Shown: positions 15,996 through 23,705 of the stretch, one piece after another
Position numbering within the stretch: position 1 is the stretch's first letter
How the letters are laid out: every line of letters begins with the position of its first letter
Assembly (NCBI RefSeq): GCF_000424285.1
Contig: NZ_AUJP01000027.1
Span: 1-45,144 of the forward strand
Length of the DNA stretch: 45,144 bases
Reading direction: 5' to 3'
Origin: Butyrivibrio sp. MB2005
Lineage (GTDB): Bacteria > Bacillota > Clostridia > Lachnospirales > Lachnospiraceae
Notes under the pieces: generated by a model
Database searches by the model: none
What the model was told of the DNA's origin: nothing
The model's input: only the letters and a program-made list of their open reading frames with translations
Position numbers and translations under genes: made by a program

Positions 15996-17360
15996 TTACT
16001 TCTTATTCTTTGCTCTCTTAACTGTTGCATTCTTTGGAAGTCCGGACTTTACAAGAAGTTTCTTGTTCTTCCCAAAGTTCTTGGCTCCGGTCTTAACCTC
16101 TATGGTCACGTTCTTCTTCGTGTTCTTAAGAGCGCCCTTTCCAACCTTAGTAAGCTTTCCTCTGATGATTATAGTCTTAACCTTTTTACCGTAATTAAAG
16201 GCATTCTTGTCGATAGTGTTGACATTCTTGCCTATATCTACTTTTGTTGCCTGCATGCAGTTTTTAAGGAATCCCTTGCGGATTCTTGTAACTTTGTAGG
16301 TCTTGCCATTTACATTTACTGTTTCTGGAACTACAACAGTTTTGATGTTATTACTGCTTACATTTGTAAGGTCTACTGTTGTTCCTTTTGCTTTTTTGAA
16401 GACAAATTGTGAAATCTGTTCATCAGTCTTGCTGTAATTGGTAATCACTATTGTTTTGCCATCAGCATTCTCTTTTGTAACCGTGGCCGCCGTCTTCTCC
16501 ACCGCATCGGGAACCGTGATGGTCGCATCCGAAGTCGGCGTACCGGAAACTGTTACAACTGTACTACTCGTTCTTGTGGCAGTAATACCATTGTTGGTTA
16601 TATCAGGAAACTCCGCAAAATAATATCCGGTGTTCGCCGTATAAGTCACTGTGGTCATAGCGGCTGTCAGCCCGGTCTGGCTCGTTGCCCCACCGCTTGT
16701 TGTTGCATTCGCACCGCCGGAAAGAGTCACACTGTACGGCTTCAACGAAAATGTATTTGTTCCAGATTCGAAGATGACAGATGACAGATTGAGCTTTAAA
16801 GCAGGGCGGACACCAAGCGGGTCGCTCACGTATTGGCCAGACTCCCAGACAGTCCCGTCCCGGCCGTGCACGTACCACGCACATACATCGAATTTACTCT
16901 GCGAGCAGAGCCACCAGTTAGCGCCTGCTAGTTTTCTCTTAGTCTCAGACAATCCTTTTGCCGTTTTTATATCAATCAGGGTCAAATCGGATATCACACT
17001 GCTGATTTTTTCGAGCGGCTGCCCCTCTCCAGTCAATCCATCCACATATTTTTTGATATCGGATGTTTCATAATTATTCCCTTTTGATCTGTCACTGTTA
17101 AATGCTTGGTTCGCAAAGCTTTGTTTTGACAGCAGTGTGACCGTTGAACTATCGTTGGCTATTACATACCACGTTTTCCCGGGCACCTCACTAATGGTCA
17201 CCTCGGTATCGTTTGTATTCAAATTCCCAAAGCCGGTATACGTTGAAGCCGGATTATATGTTGTGCCATCCGCATACACCGTCAGGCTCATCCCCAGCAT
17301 CAAGCCCAACACCATCACAAGGCTGAGCAGGAATCCTAAAAAACGTTTCTTAATTTTCAT
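15996..17360 (-). CDS. secreted surface protein with DUF6273-like and BspA-type repeat regions
   Basis: This 454-residue protein starts with a classic signal peptide (KIKKRF, hydrophobic core, VYADG at about residue 31). Residues 40-195 contain the WWLCSQSK and LGVRPALKLNL landmarks of a DUF6273-like domain found in Lachnospiraceae surface proteins. A Gly/Thr-rich Ig-like section follows (SVTLSGGANATT to VPDA). From about 335 comes a BspA-like leucine-rich section (VTRIRKGFLKNC, TIDKNAFNYGKKVKTIII) with a very basic tail and no LPXTG. It is probably retained on the wall by charge. The central part is richer in G+C than its flanks. Its transcript must cross a terminator hairpin in the leader. 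Confidence 0.75.
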   Translation of the reverse strand: MKIKKRFLGFLLSLVMVLGLMLGMSLTVYADGTTYNPASTYTGFGNLNTNDTEVTISEVPGKTWYVIANDSSTVTLLSKQSFANQAFNSDRSKGNNYETSDIKKYVDGLTGEGQPLEKISSVISDLTLIDIKTAKGLSETKRKLAGANWWLCSQSKFDVCAWYVHGRDGTVWESGQYVSDPLGVRPALKLNLSSVIFESGTNTFSLKPYSVTLSGGANATTSGGATSQTGLTAAMTTVTYTANTGYYFAEFPDITNNGITATRTSSTVVTVSGTPTSDATITVPDAVEKTAATVTKENADGKTIVITNYSKTDEQISQFVFKKAKGTTVDLTNVSSNNIKTVVVPETVNVNGKTYKVTRIRKGFLKNCMQATKVDIGKNVNTIDKNAFNYGKKVKTIIIRGKLTKVGKGALKNTKKNVTIEVKTGAKNFGKNKKLLVKSGLPKNATVKRAKNKK

Positions 17361-17428
17361 AAGCTATTCTCTCCTTTATACTTTTTTTACGGCTGTTATG
17401 GCCGCCGCTGAACCATGCTGCACAACAC

Positions 17429-17472
17429 AAAAAAGCCGAATCTGACAGCGCATAGTAACTCTGTCAAATCCG
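17429..17472 (-). terminator. terminator-like hairpin in the leader of the surface protein gene
   Basis: CGGATTTGACAG (17472-17461) pairs with CTGTCAGATTCG (17448-17437), with two G:U pairs, and TTTTTT follows at 17434-17429. It lies 70 bases before the surface protein ATG with no obvious promoter in between. It may act as an attenuator, or simply end the small upstream gene. Confidence 0.6.
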
Positions 17473-17667
17473 ACATTTATCCATCATAAAGGTAATATGC
17501 AGTTTCAAACGCCTTGCGGGAGCAAAACGCAAAAAAGGCGCAGTTAGTCGAGCCGAGCCAAGCCGAGCCGAGCCGAGCCGAGCCGAGCCGAGCCGAGCCG
17601 AGGGCATCATATTCTCATTCTGATTTACTATCAAGTTAGTTTTAAGATTGTTTTGTGTCAGATACAA
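17464..17667 (-). CDS. possible small leader gene spanning a pentanucleotide repeat
   Basis: A TTG start at 17667 follows GAGGAAAAGCA, a well-placed SD. The frame gives 67 residues with SARLG repeats encoded by the GCTCG microsatellite and a basic C-terminus (LRFAPARRLKLH). Because the repeat unit is 5 bases, gain or loss of one unit shifts the frame. The stop overlaps the terminator hairpin. I do not recognise the peptide. It may be a true phase-variable gene, a leader peptide for attenuation, or chance coding across a repeat. Confidence 0.3.
   Translation of the reverse strand: MYLTQNNLKTNLIVNQNENMMPSARLGSARLGSARLGSARLTAPFLRFAPARRLKLHITFMMDKCRI
17549..17602. repeat. pentanucleotide microsatellite (CGAGC)n, about 10.8 copies
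   Basis: CGAGC is repeated in perfect tandem except for one CAAGC in the third unit. GC-rich tracts like this stand out in the AT-rich surroundings. It lies 190-240 bases upstream of the surface protein start. Confidence 0.95.
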
Positions 17668-17847
17668 TGCTTTTCCTCATCTTGAAATTTAATGCAACCA
17701 TATCTTTATTATATAGAATTATCTCTAAAATATGTAAAAAAACATAAAGAAACTATTAAGCAGAGCTTTATCAGAAAATGTGTAAGTTAATAGAAAGCAT
17801 CCATTATTCCCATCGGAGTACAATAGATGCTCTATAAAAACATCCTT

Positions 17848-17985
17848 TTATTGGCTTTCAGAACCAAGTTCTTCCGCTAATATCTCATTGCAAATCTCAA
17901 CACACTCATCACATATAAAAACTCCCCTCGGACCAGCAATCACTTTCTTGGCTTGATCCTGGAGCTTATTACAAAAATCCCATTT
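17848..17985 (-). pseudogene. ClpX N-terminal zinc-finger remnant
   Basis: In frame on the minus strand, [19 protein letters not shown] followed by [18 protein letters not shown] matches the ClpX zinc-binding domain, which in the intact form begins KCSFCGK. The first cysteine of the first pair is Trp here, so zinc binding should be impaired. No AAA+ domain follows; the frame stops after LGSESQ. The frame upstream (to 18114) is AT-rich repeat sequence. It could be a decayed ClpX copy or a small stand-alone adaptor-like domain. Confidence 0.6.
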
Positions 17986-18018
17986 TACATTTGTGTTGTT
18001 GTAAAAACGAATACTTGG

Positions 18019-18260
18019 AGACAGGTATATAAGATAGAAATATACATAGAAATTATATATCTTTTTGTAAGCGACTGAGCGAGGCAGGTATATAAGGATA
18101 GAAATATGATGCACTTTTATATACTTTTTTCTGTGCTTTATAAGTACCAGGGGTGAGTGTTACAGGAAATGCTTATCGAAAAAGTATATAAGTCAAATTA
18201 TCATTTTCAATTTATATACCGAGCGGAGAAGTTACGGGAGAAATAGGTATATAAATTTGA
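18019..18260. repeat. AT-rich repeat block with GGTATATAA units and a 12-bp inverted repeat
   Basis: CAGGTATATAAGATAGAAAT near 18018 is repeated almost exactly near 18084. AATTTATATACC (18209-18220) and GGTATATAAATT (18246-18257) form a perfect 12-bp inverted repeat around a 25-base loop containing GAGCGGAG. No gene is evident between 18115 and 18515. The block may be the remains of a small mobile repeat (MITE-like). Confidence 0.5.
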
Positions 18261-18515
18261 CGTAAGAGCTTTTCTTATATATGTTGTGCAAAATGGCGCG
18301 TTATAAATATTTTAGGAACACTTTTGTAAAGAGAGAGTTACAAAAAGCACACATAACAGTTTTATCTCCATTTTTAAGCAATCTCAAAGGGTCAAGATTT
18401 CTATTTGTCCATGCATCATCTTCTAAAACTTTTATGGAATGGAGCAGACTTATATACGTGTTTGCTTTTAATTTCTCCTCTTTTTGCAAATTTTCGTATA
18501 CATCTATGCTCACTA

Positions 18516-18734
18516 TCAATATACTGGAGACGACTTCAACTTCACAAAAGATAAACACCCATGCCAAATGACTACTATGACAGATAGTATGAGCGATAAA
18601 AGAATCACCGATGTGAACCAATCCGGGTAAGAGGATACCTCATATGATATCCTGCTCTGACAGTAGTACCATACATAGCTGTATACGATGACCGGTAAAA
18701 ACTTTAAAAATCTTAATATTCTCATCATTTCCAT
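18516..18734 (-). CDS. small two-helix membrane protein after the HipA-like gene
   Basis: This 72-residue frame (MEMMRILRFLKFLPVIVYSY) has two hydrophobic helices, about 8-25 and 40-62. It overlaps the end of the HipA-like gene by 10 bases, so it may be translated by coupling as the third gene of that operon. I recognise no family, and the terminal region could also be chance coding. Confidence 0.4.
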   Translation of the reverse strand: MEMMRILRFLKFLPVIVYSYVWYYCQSRISYEVSSYPDWFTSVILLSLILSVIVVIWHGCLSFVKLKSSPVY

Positions 18735-19912
18735 ATGTCTTTGCCCCTTTGGAAAGCCTCCAGTTTCATGAGTTTCTGCTCATATAGTCTTTTTAGCTGA
18801 GGTATTCTTATTTGCCGTTCAAACATATCTTTTTCATATATATCAAAATTCATGCAGGCTTTCTCCAAATCAACAGCCTGCCTGTCCTGAACATATGACA
18901 GTAATTTGCTTTCCATTGCTATAAAGGAGTGCGTTTTTATTGAAGACAACTTTACATGCTCAAGCTCAGTATATGGAATATTGTAAAACATGGAATTTCC
19001 GGAATCGTAAATCGGGGCAAATCCCATGAATTCCAAGGTGTCCGGGTTACGAACGACTGAAATATTGTTCATGTGCCTGTCCGTATTGGATATAAGATAA
19101 TCTGTCATAATCTCATAGTCCATAAACCGGGTGAACTCTTCATCACTGATTCCAATACTTATACATACCTTTTTGAGTGGATAGTATAGGGATTCATTCT
19201 GCTTGATTTTTATTGTTTGCAGTAGCTCCCAGGCGCTTATGCACTCCAGATTTTCGCTGCAAAAATCATAAGACATGCATCCGATACCTTCTATCCCTCC
19301 CTCCACATCAACGGTAGAAAGAATATATTCTGTATAATTGCTAAAGCCTTGCTTGCGATGAAGGTCAGTTGCAAAAATCTCATTTAAACTCTGCTGATAA
19401 GAACTACCATAGTTTCCTTTGACCATATATCTGCGTCCGGCATCATCAATGCACCATTTCTTTTGTAATTCTCCTTGAGACGCTGCACATTTGAACCGTG
19501 TTTTCCTGCGAAGATCTATAACATGATCCTTGTTTATCGTTAGTTCTCCAAAGGTATCCACAAAGTCATTTGTGAACAGGTTTACCTCTTCCCACGACAG
19601 ATCTTCACCACGTGGCTTTATCCAGTAACAATCTGACAGGCTGAGCGCAAGATTATCCACTAATGCACTATTAGTAGATTCATATCCCAGCTTTTGAAGC
19701 GCAGATTTAGCACCATTTCTGGTCTTGGGAATAGCACGGTCTTTCCACCATTCATGGAATCGCATGTCATTCAGCCTGCCGCCCAATGGAAAATGATCTA
19801 TTTGTGCTTCATTTTTCTTATAATTCCCAAGTTTGCCATCCTCAGAAATCTCCATCAGACATACCGGTATGTTTTTGTGCATAAGATAGTATTCGTTACC
19901 AATTTTTTTCAC
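18725..19912 (-). CDS. HipA/CtkA-like serine/threonine kinase
   Basis: This 395-residue protein has HipA-type landmarks: VKGNYGSSYQQSLNEIFATDL (ATP-binding and alpha-C-like region), DYLISNTDRHMNNISV (catalytic loop with Asp, Arg, His and Asn, near residues 270-290) and APIYDSGNSMF (DxG-like metal site). Kinases of this kind act in toxin-antitoxin pairs by phosphorylating translation factors or synthetases. The N-terminal domain differs from E. coli HipA and resembles the divergent CtkA branch. It lies 3 bases after an XRE gene that should encode its antitoxin and repressor. Confidence 0.75.
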   Translation of the reverse strand: MKKIGNEYYLMHKNIPVCLMEISEDGKLGNYKKNEAQIDHFPLGGRLNDMRFHEWWKDRAIPKTRNGAKSALQKLGYESTNSALVDNLALSLSDCYWIKPRGEDLSWEEVNLFTNDFVDTFGELTINKDHVIDLRRKTRFKCAASQGELQKKWCIDDAGRRYMVKGNYGSSYQQSLNEIFATDLHRKQGFSNYTEYILSTVDVEGGIEGIGCMSYDFCSENLECISAWELLQTIKIKQNESLYYPLKKVCISIGISDEEFTRFMDYEIMTDYLISNTDRHMNNISVVRNPDTLEFMGFAPIYDSGNSMFYNIPYTELEHVKLSSIKTHSFIAMESKLLSYVQDRQAVDLEKACMNFDIYEKDMFERQIRIPQLKRLYEQKLMKLEAFQRGKDIWK

Positions 19913-19915
19913 TTA

Positions 19916-20320
19916 TTAACTCCATATAATATCTTCGTTCTTGTCATATTCGCAATCCTGCTCGAATCTCCCACGTACATCATAAAAAGAATCAAACATG
20001 TCTTTAACATACAAGCGGAGATTCTCTCTCTTGACCCCTTCGAGAGAAACTCCTATTTGTATCGTGTTACCAAGAGAATCGCTAATACTGTTAGCACTCT
20101 TATCATAGAAATATCTATCGCCACTTGCTGTCTGAATGATTTCTGAATACTTTTCCGGCATTGGTAAGAGCATTGATATCATATTCATGATATATGGAGC
20201 AGGTCTGGATTCACCCTGTTCCCATTTTCTCAGTGTACTCACAGGAATGCCAAACTTAGCAGCAAAAGCCTTTTGTGTAAGACCGGTATTTTCTCTTAAT
20301 TCTTTTATTGTTACAGCCAT
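19916..20320 (-). CDS. XRE-family HipB-like antitoxin/repressor
   Basis: This 134-residue protein has an N-terminal helix-turn-helix (IKELRENTGLTQKAFAAKFG followed by PVSTLRKWEQGESRPAPYI) and a C-terminal extension (about 65-134) that probably contacts the kinase encoded just downstream. This order, a DNA-binding partner followed by a HipA-like kinase, is that of hipBA modules. It should repress the operon through the two palindromes at 20351-20395. The extension is longer than in E. coli HipB. Confidence 0.75.
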   Translation of the reverse strand: MAVTIKELRENTGLTQKAFAAKFGIPVSTLRKWEQGESRPAPYIMNMISMLLPMPEKYSEIIQTASGDRYFYDKSANSISDSLGNTIQIGVSLEGVKRENLRLYVKDMFDSFYDVRGRFEQDCEYDKNEDIIWS

Positions 20321-20350
20321 ATTATTGCCTCATCAGTTCGTTTAAACTTG

Positions 20351-20395
20351 TATCCATATTGGATAGTATTATTATACTAGTAACCATATTGGATA
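20351..20395 (-). promoter_or_regulatory. hipBA-like promoter with two operator palindromes
   Basis: TATCCATATTGGATA (20351-20365) and TAACCATATTGGATA (20381-20395) lie 30 bp apart on either side of a TATAAT -10 box (minus strand, 20376-20371). The arms TATCC/GGATA equal those of the E. coli HipB operator, but with 5 rather than 8 bases between them. The sites should let the XRE protein shut off the operon. Confidence 0.7.
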
Positions 20396-20405
20396 TCTAT
20401 ATAAA

Positions 20406-20432
20406 AATAGTACCCAATTAGGGTACTATTGT
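20406..20432. terminator. terminator after the ABC/LytTR operon
   Basis: AATAGTACCC and GGGTACTATT form a perfect 10-bp stem around AATTA, with TTTTTATA following on the minus strand. It ends the transcript from the 23.4-20.5 kb operon and insulates the hip-like promoter. Confidence 0.8.
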
Positions 20433-20501
20433 CAAGCCGCAGGTCTTTATTCCATATATTAGTTCCTTCCACTGGCAAGCGTCATCTTTCCACTAGTGCA
20501 T

Positions 20502-20672
20502 CTATAATGACAAAGTCTCAAGCATCCCTGCCGGTGCATGCTTCTGAACAGTTCTTGTAAGTGTAAGAAGCATATATTTGGCATCACGTTCTGACATATC
20601 CTCTATAAGTTTATGCAGCTTTTCGTCGTTCTTTTCCATTAGTATACTTGCAAACAATTCTGATCTGTTCAT
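20502..20672 (-). CDS. small protein at the end of the ABC/LytTR operon, unknown
   Basis: This 56-residue frame begins MNRSELFASILMEKNDEKLH at 20672 after a strong AGGGGAATC ribosome site and ends LETLSL. It is charged, likely helical and without membrane segments. It follows the DUF3021 gene by 21 bases and precedes the operon terminator. I recognise no family. The clear SD and operon position support it being a real gene. Confidence 0.6.
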   Translation of the reverse strand: MNRSELFASILMEKNDEKLHKLIEDMSERDAKYMLLTLTRTVQKHAPAGMLETLSL

Positions 20673-20693
20673 GATTCCCCTTATACAATCTTT

Positions 20694-21131
20694 TTATTCT
20701 TCATCCCTGATTTTATCAAGTGCTTCACTTATTATTTTCGAATCATGCCTGAATATCAGCGTGGTTCCTGCCCATGCACCAGCATATATTATGACATAGA
20801 TCACAGAAGTTACGATGAAACCTGATGTTCCTCTGTACCAGTGACACAGGTATCCAAATCCCATTATAACAAAATATAACAGCACAAAGTGCAGGATCAA
20901 GCTAACCCAACCTCTTACTTTGGACTGTTCATTTTTCTCATCAAAATCATACAAAAAGAAAACAGTTACAACGCTGCACATAAAACTTGCCAGCACAATT
21001 GATCCCGGAATATACCAATCGAAGGTGTAATCATATTTTTTCATAGCCAAAAGGCCATAAATGCTTACATAACAGAGCACCATAAAACTCACCATCATGG
21101 TCTGTTCGATTATTATTTTTATTCTATTCAT
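20694..21131 (-). CDS. DUF3021 membrane protein paired with a LytTR regulator
   Basis: This 145-residue protein has four hydrophobic helices (about 10-30, 42-62, 75-97 and 105-125) with the DUF3021 pattern (RIKIIIEQTMMVSFMVLCY at the start). DUF3021 genes are known to follow LytTR regulator genes directly, as here with a 1-base gap. The protein is thought to hold back or sense for the LytTR protein at the membrane. Its precise action is unproven. Confidence 0.8.
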   Translation of the reverse strand: MNRIKIIIEQTMMVSFMVLCYVSIYGLLAMKKYDYTFDWYIPGSIVLASFMCSVVTVFFLYDFDEKNEQSKVRGWVSLILHFVLLYFVIMGFGYLCHWYRGTSGFIVTSVIYVIIYAGAWAGTTLIFRHDSKIISEALDKIRDEE

Positions 21132-21132
21132 A

Positions 21133-21567
21133 TCACAGTCCCAACCTTTTCTTCATCTCTTTTACATAACTTCTGGTGATTATGACAATTTCTCCGTTTA
21201 AAAGGACAGCCTGCATTCTTGCGTTGCTCTCCGCTTTTACACTTTTTATTTTCCTGATATTGCAAAGCATGGATTTTGAACATCTGAAAAATCTGAAATC
21301 GAGGTTCTTTTCTATCTCATAAAGTCTCGATCGTATCTCAAGACAGTTGTCCTTTGTATATGCAAAACATTTATCATCAACGGTTTCAATATAGTATATC
21401 TTAGAAATCGGACAGGGAATGCTTTCGCCATCCCTGTATCCGACTATTATCTGCTCTCCATTTTCGAGAAGACCTATTGCGGTATCTATCGCAGAAGAAC
21501 GCTCACAGGCATTTATTACTGCGTATTCATCCTCTCCCGGTATAATCTTATTGAACCTGACCTTCAA
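21133..21567 (-). CDS. LytTR-domain transcriptional regulator without receiver
   Basis: This 144-residue protein has a short N-terminal region and a LytTR DNA-binding domain (about 45-144: KIYYIETVDDKCFAYTKDNC, FRFFRCSKSMLCNIRKIKSV, VIITRSYVKEMKKRL). It lacks a receiver domain, so the signal must come from the DUF3021 partner rather than from phosphorylation. It sits between the ABC permease and DUF3021 genes and probably autoregulates the operon. Confidence 0.88.
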   Translation of the reverse strand: MKVRFNKIIPGEDEYAVINACERSSAIDTAIGLLENGEQIIVGYRDGESIPCPISKIYYIETVDDKCFAYTKDNCLEIRSRLYEIEKNLDFRFFRCSKSMLCNIRKIKSVKAESNARMQAVLLNGEIVIITRSYVKEMKKRLGL

Positions 21568-21579
21568 AACTTTTCCCCT

Positions 21580-22500
21580 TTAGTTTTTGTTGTATGTTTT
21601 TGGATAAATGAATCTGATTGCAAATATAGAAACAACTGTAATAATTATTATGTAAAATACAGTCTTATTCAACTCCCAATTTCCGCCAAATACCTTCGAG
21701 TTAAAAGAGAATATTTCCTTCATTGATCTCAAAAATTCTCCATTATCAAGTCCACCAATACATTCATCCATGTGCTTTAAAACGCCGCCTGTGAGATAAT
21801 TCCTGATAAGTATGGATATTCCTGTGGCAGGGACCAGATTACACACATTCTGAATGTTCTCATTAAACTCTGAAAGCGGGATGTACGCTCCGACTACAAA
21901 GCCTGATACAGCTGACAATATTCCCATAAAAGCACTGCAGGTGCTCATATTTTTAAAGAACATCATAAAGAACATTAATACAGCAGTTGATGATATTGTG
22001 CCAAGCAAGACTATTCCCATCAGTTTAAAAATATCCGCCGATTCAAAATACATACCCCCATTTACAGTAAGTACACCTATTCCCAAAAACATCACAGTTA
22101 CTACCTGCAAAAACGAAGTCATTACAGCTGCAAAAAAGTAGGACATGATTATTTCCGATCTCTTTACAGGTGTGGCACTCATATCAAAGAAAGTCTTATC
22201 TTCTCTGTCTTTTACCATTACTTCAAGTGCATTGTAAGGTATAGTAAGAAGTGCCGTACTCATGATTCCTGTAAGAAGAAGCCCGTTTACAAACCTGTCG
22301 ATATCATCTTTTGATACAAGTTCTCCAAGCTCTGATACTGCTTTTTCAATAGGCGAAACCAATGTATTCTTTAGGAAAAGAATATACAAAGCAAGTATTA
22401 TCAGCGGTGTCAGCATTGAAAAAAAGATCGATCCTTTGTTTGTAAAAAATACCAACATATTTCTCTTAATAAGTCCCCATATACCTCTTAACTTTTTCAT
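21580..22500 (-). CDS. ABC-2 type transporter permease
   Basis: This 306-residue membrane protein has a cytosolic start (KKLRGIWGLIKRNMLVFFTNKG), one helix near 30, a long segment (50-75), and five further helices, as in ABC-2 exporters. It lies 2 bases after the ATPase gene, its partner. Together they export a drug, peptide or lipid-like compound that is not identifiable from sequence. Control by the LytTR/DUF3021 pair suggests response to a membrane stress or a peptide. Confidence 0.85.
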   Translation of the reverse strand: MKKLRGIWGLIKRNMLVFFTNKGSIFFSMLTPLIILALYILFLKNTLVSPIEKAVSELGELVSKDDIDRFVNGLLLTGIMSTALLTIPYNALEVMVKDREDKTFFDMSATPVKRSEIIMSYFFAAVMTSFLQVVTVMFLGIGVLTVNGGMYFESADIFKLMGIVLLGTISSTAVLMFFMMFFKNMSTCSAFMGILSAVSGFVVGAYIPLSEFNENIQNVCNLVPATGISILIRNYLTGGVLKHMDECIGGLDNGEFLRSMKEIFSFNSKVFGGNWELNKTVFYIIIITVVSIFAIRFIYPKTYNKN

Positions 22501-22502
22501 TT

Positions 22503-23414
22503 TCAGCTCACCATTTCCTTTCCTGTCAGTCTTAAAAATACGTCGTCCATTGTGCCCTTAATTATCTCGAAATCCTTAATGCGATCTTTGTTTTTCCAGA
22601 CAAAATCAGTTATGCCTTCGTCCATTGAAATGCTGTAATGGTCGGCCTCATACCTGTACTGCAATACATCGGCATTTTCAATTATTTTTCTGTTATCATC
22701 GTTTGCCTGGGTGTACCAGATCAGCTTTTTAGCGGTGTATCTGCTCCTTAATTCTGCCGGAGTTCCTTCCGCTATAATGTTTCCTTTGTCCATGATCACT
22801 ACGTTGCCAGCTCCTGTTGTTTCCTCCATATAATGCGTTGTAAGGAAAATCGTGAGTTTTTCTTTTTCCCGCAGATGATTTATATAATCCCAAACCATTT
22901 TTCGTGACATCGGGTCAAGACCTGTGGTGGGCTCATCCAAAAACAGGATTCCCGGCTTATGTATCAGTGCTCTTGCAATATCTATTCGCCTTCTCTGTCC
23001 TCCTGAAAGCTTCTCGTACTTTTGATTCCAGATTTCTTCCAAGTTAAACTCCTCCCAGAAGTCCCTTAGCCTATTCATTATTTCATCCTTACTGTATCCG
23101 TAATATGCGCCTCTTGTGAGCAGATTCTGTTTTACTGTAAGCTTGCTGTCCAAAACGGAATTCTGAAAAACGATTCCAATCTCTTTTCTTATTTCATCAT
23201 CATTTTTTCCGAGCTCATGCCCCATCACGAAGGCTTCTCCCGATGTTTTGGGAAGGATTGTGCTAAGCATGTTTATTGTCGTTGATTTACCTGCACCGTT
23301 TTCACCCAGAAAAGCAAATAACTCACCCTGATTTACAGAAAATGAAATATTGTTTACGGCAGTAAGATCACCGTAACTTTTCTGCAGATTTCTTACTTCA
23401 ATTGCTTTGTTCAT
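22503..23414 (-). CDS. ABC transporter ATP-binding protein (ABC-2 exporter)
   Basis: This 303-residue ATPase has Walker A GENGAGKST (about 37-45), Q-loop VFQNSVLD, signature LSGGQRRRIDIARAL, Walker B ILFLDEPTTGLDP and switch His in TTHYMEE. A C-terminal extension of about 80 residues (from 225) is typical of exporters of this type. It is the first gene of the five-gene operon that runs to 20502. Confidence 0.93.
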   Translation of the reverse strand: MNKAIEVRNLQKSYGDLTAVNNISFSVNQGELFAFLGENGAGKSTTINMLSTILPKTSGEAFVMGHELGKNDDEIRKEIGIVFQNSVLDSKLTVKQNLLTRGAYYGYSKDEIMNRLRDFWEEFNLEEIWNQKYEKLSGGQRRRIDIARALIHKPGILFLDEPTTGLDPMSRKMVWDYINHLREKEKLTIFLTTHYMEETTGAGNVVIMDKGNIIAEGTPAELRSRYTAKKLIWYTQANDDNRKIIENADVLQYRYEADHYSISMDEGITDFVWKNKDRIKDFEIIKGTMDDVFLRLTGKEMVS

Positions 23415-23530
23415 ACTGTACCTCTTTCCTCTGATTTATTATCCTAATCAGGTATCCTTTTTCTTCCAAAAAGTGTTTGTTGCTACTGTAGTTCTTTCTT
23501 ACGAAATTGATATTATCGCATTTGAGACAT

Positions 23531-23563
23531 AAAAAAAGCGTAACTGCGGTGAGTTACACTTTT
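23531..23563. terminator. bidirectional hairpin upstream of the ABC operon
   Basis: AAAGCGTAACT and AGTTACACTTT pair around GCGGTG with A and T tracts on either side. It lies between the ABC operon and the degenerate kinase gene, the rest of 23415-23689 showing no gene. On the plus strand it faces no gene I can identify. Confidence 0.6.
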
Positions 23564-23689
23564 CATAGGGTGAAATGCAATTTTTTGCCTCAATTTTCCA
23601 TGGTTATTTCCATTGTCTACTTTAGGGGAATCATATCACAAAACTTGTGTCAGGTCTTTGTAATATCATGTAATTGGGCTAAAAGCTCA

Positions 23690-23705
23690 GGTTGAGCTCT
23701 CAACC
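23690..23705 (-). terminator. short hairpin at the end of the degenerate kinase gene
   Basis: GGTTGAG and CTCAACC pair around AG directly after the stop codon region and are followed by TGAGCTTTT. The U-tract is weak. Confidence 0.4.

Noticed and set aside
18281..18621. Overlapping frames on both strands near 18.3-18.6 kb
   Set aside because: No SD, low-complexity AT-rich content and mutual overlap; neither resembles a known family.
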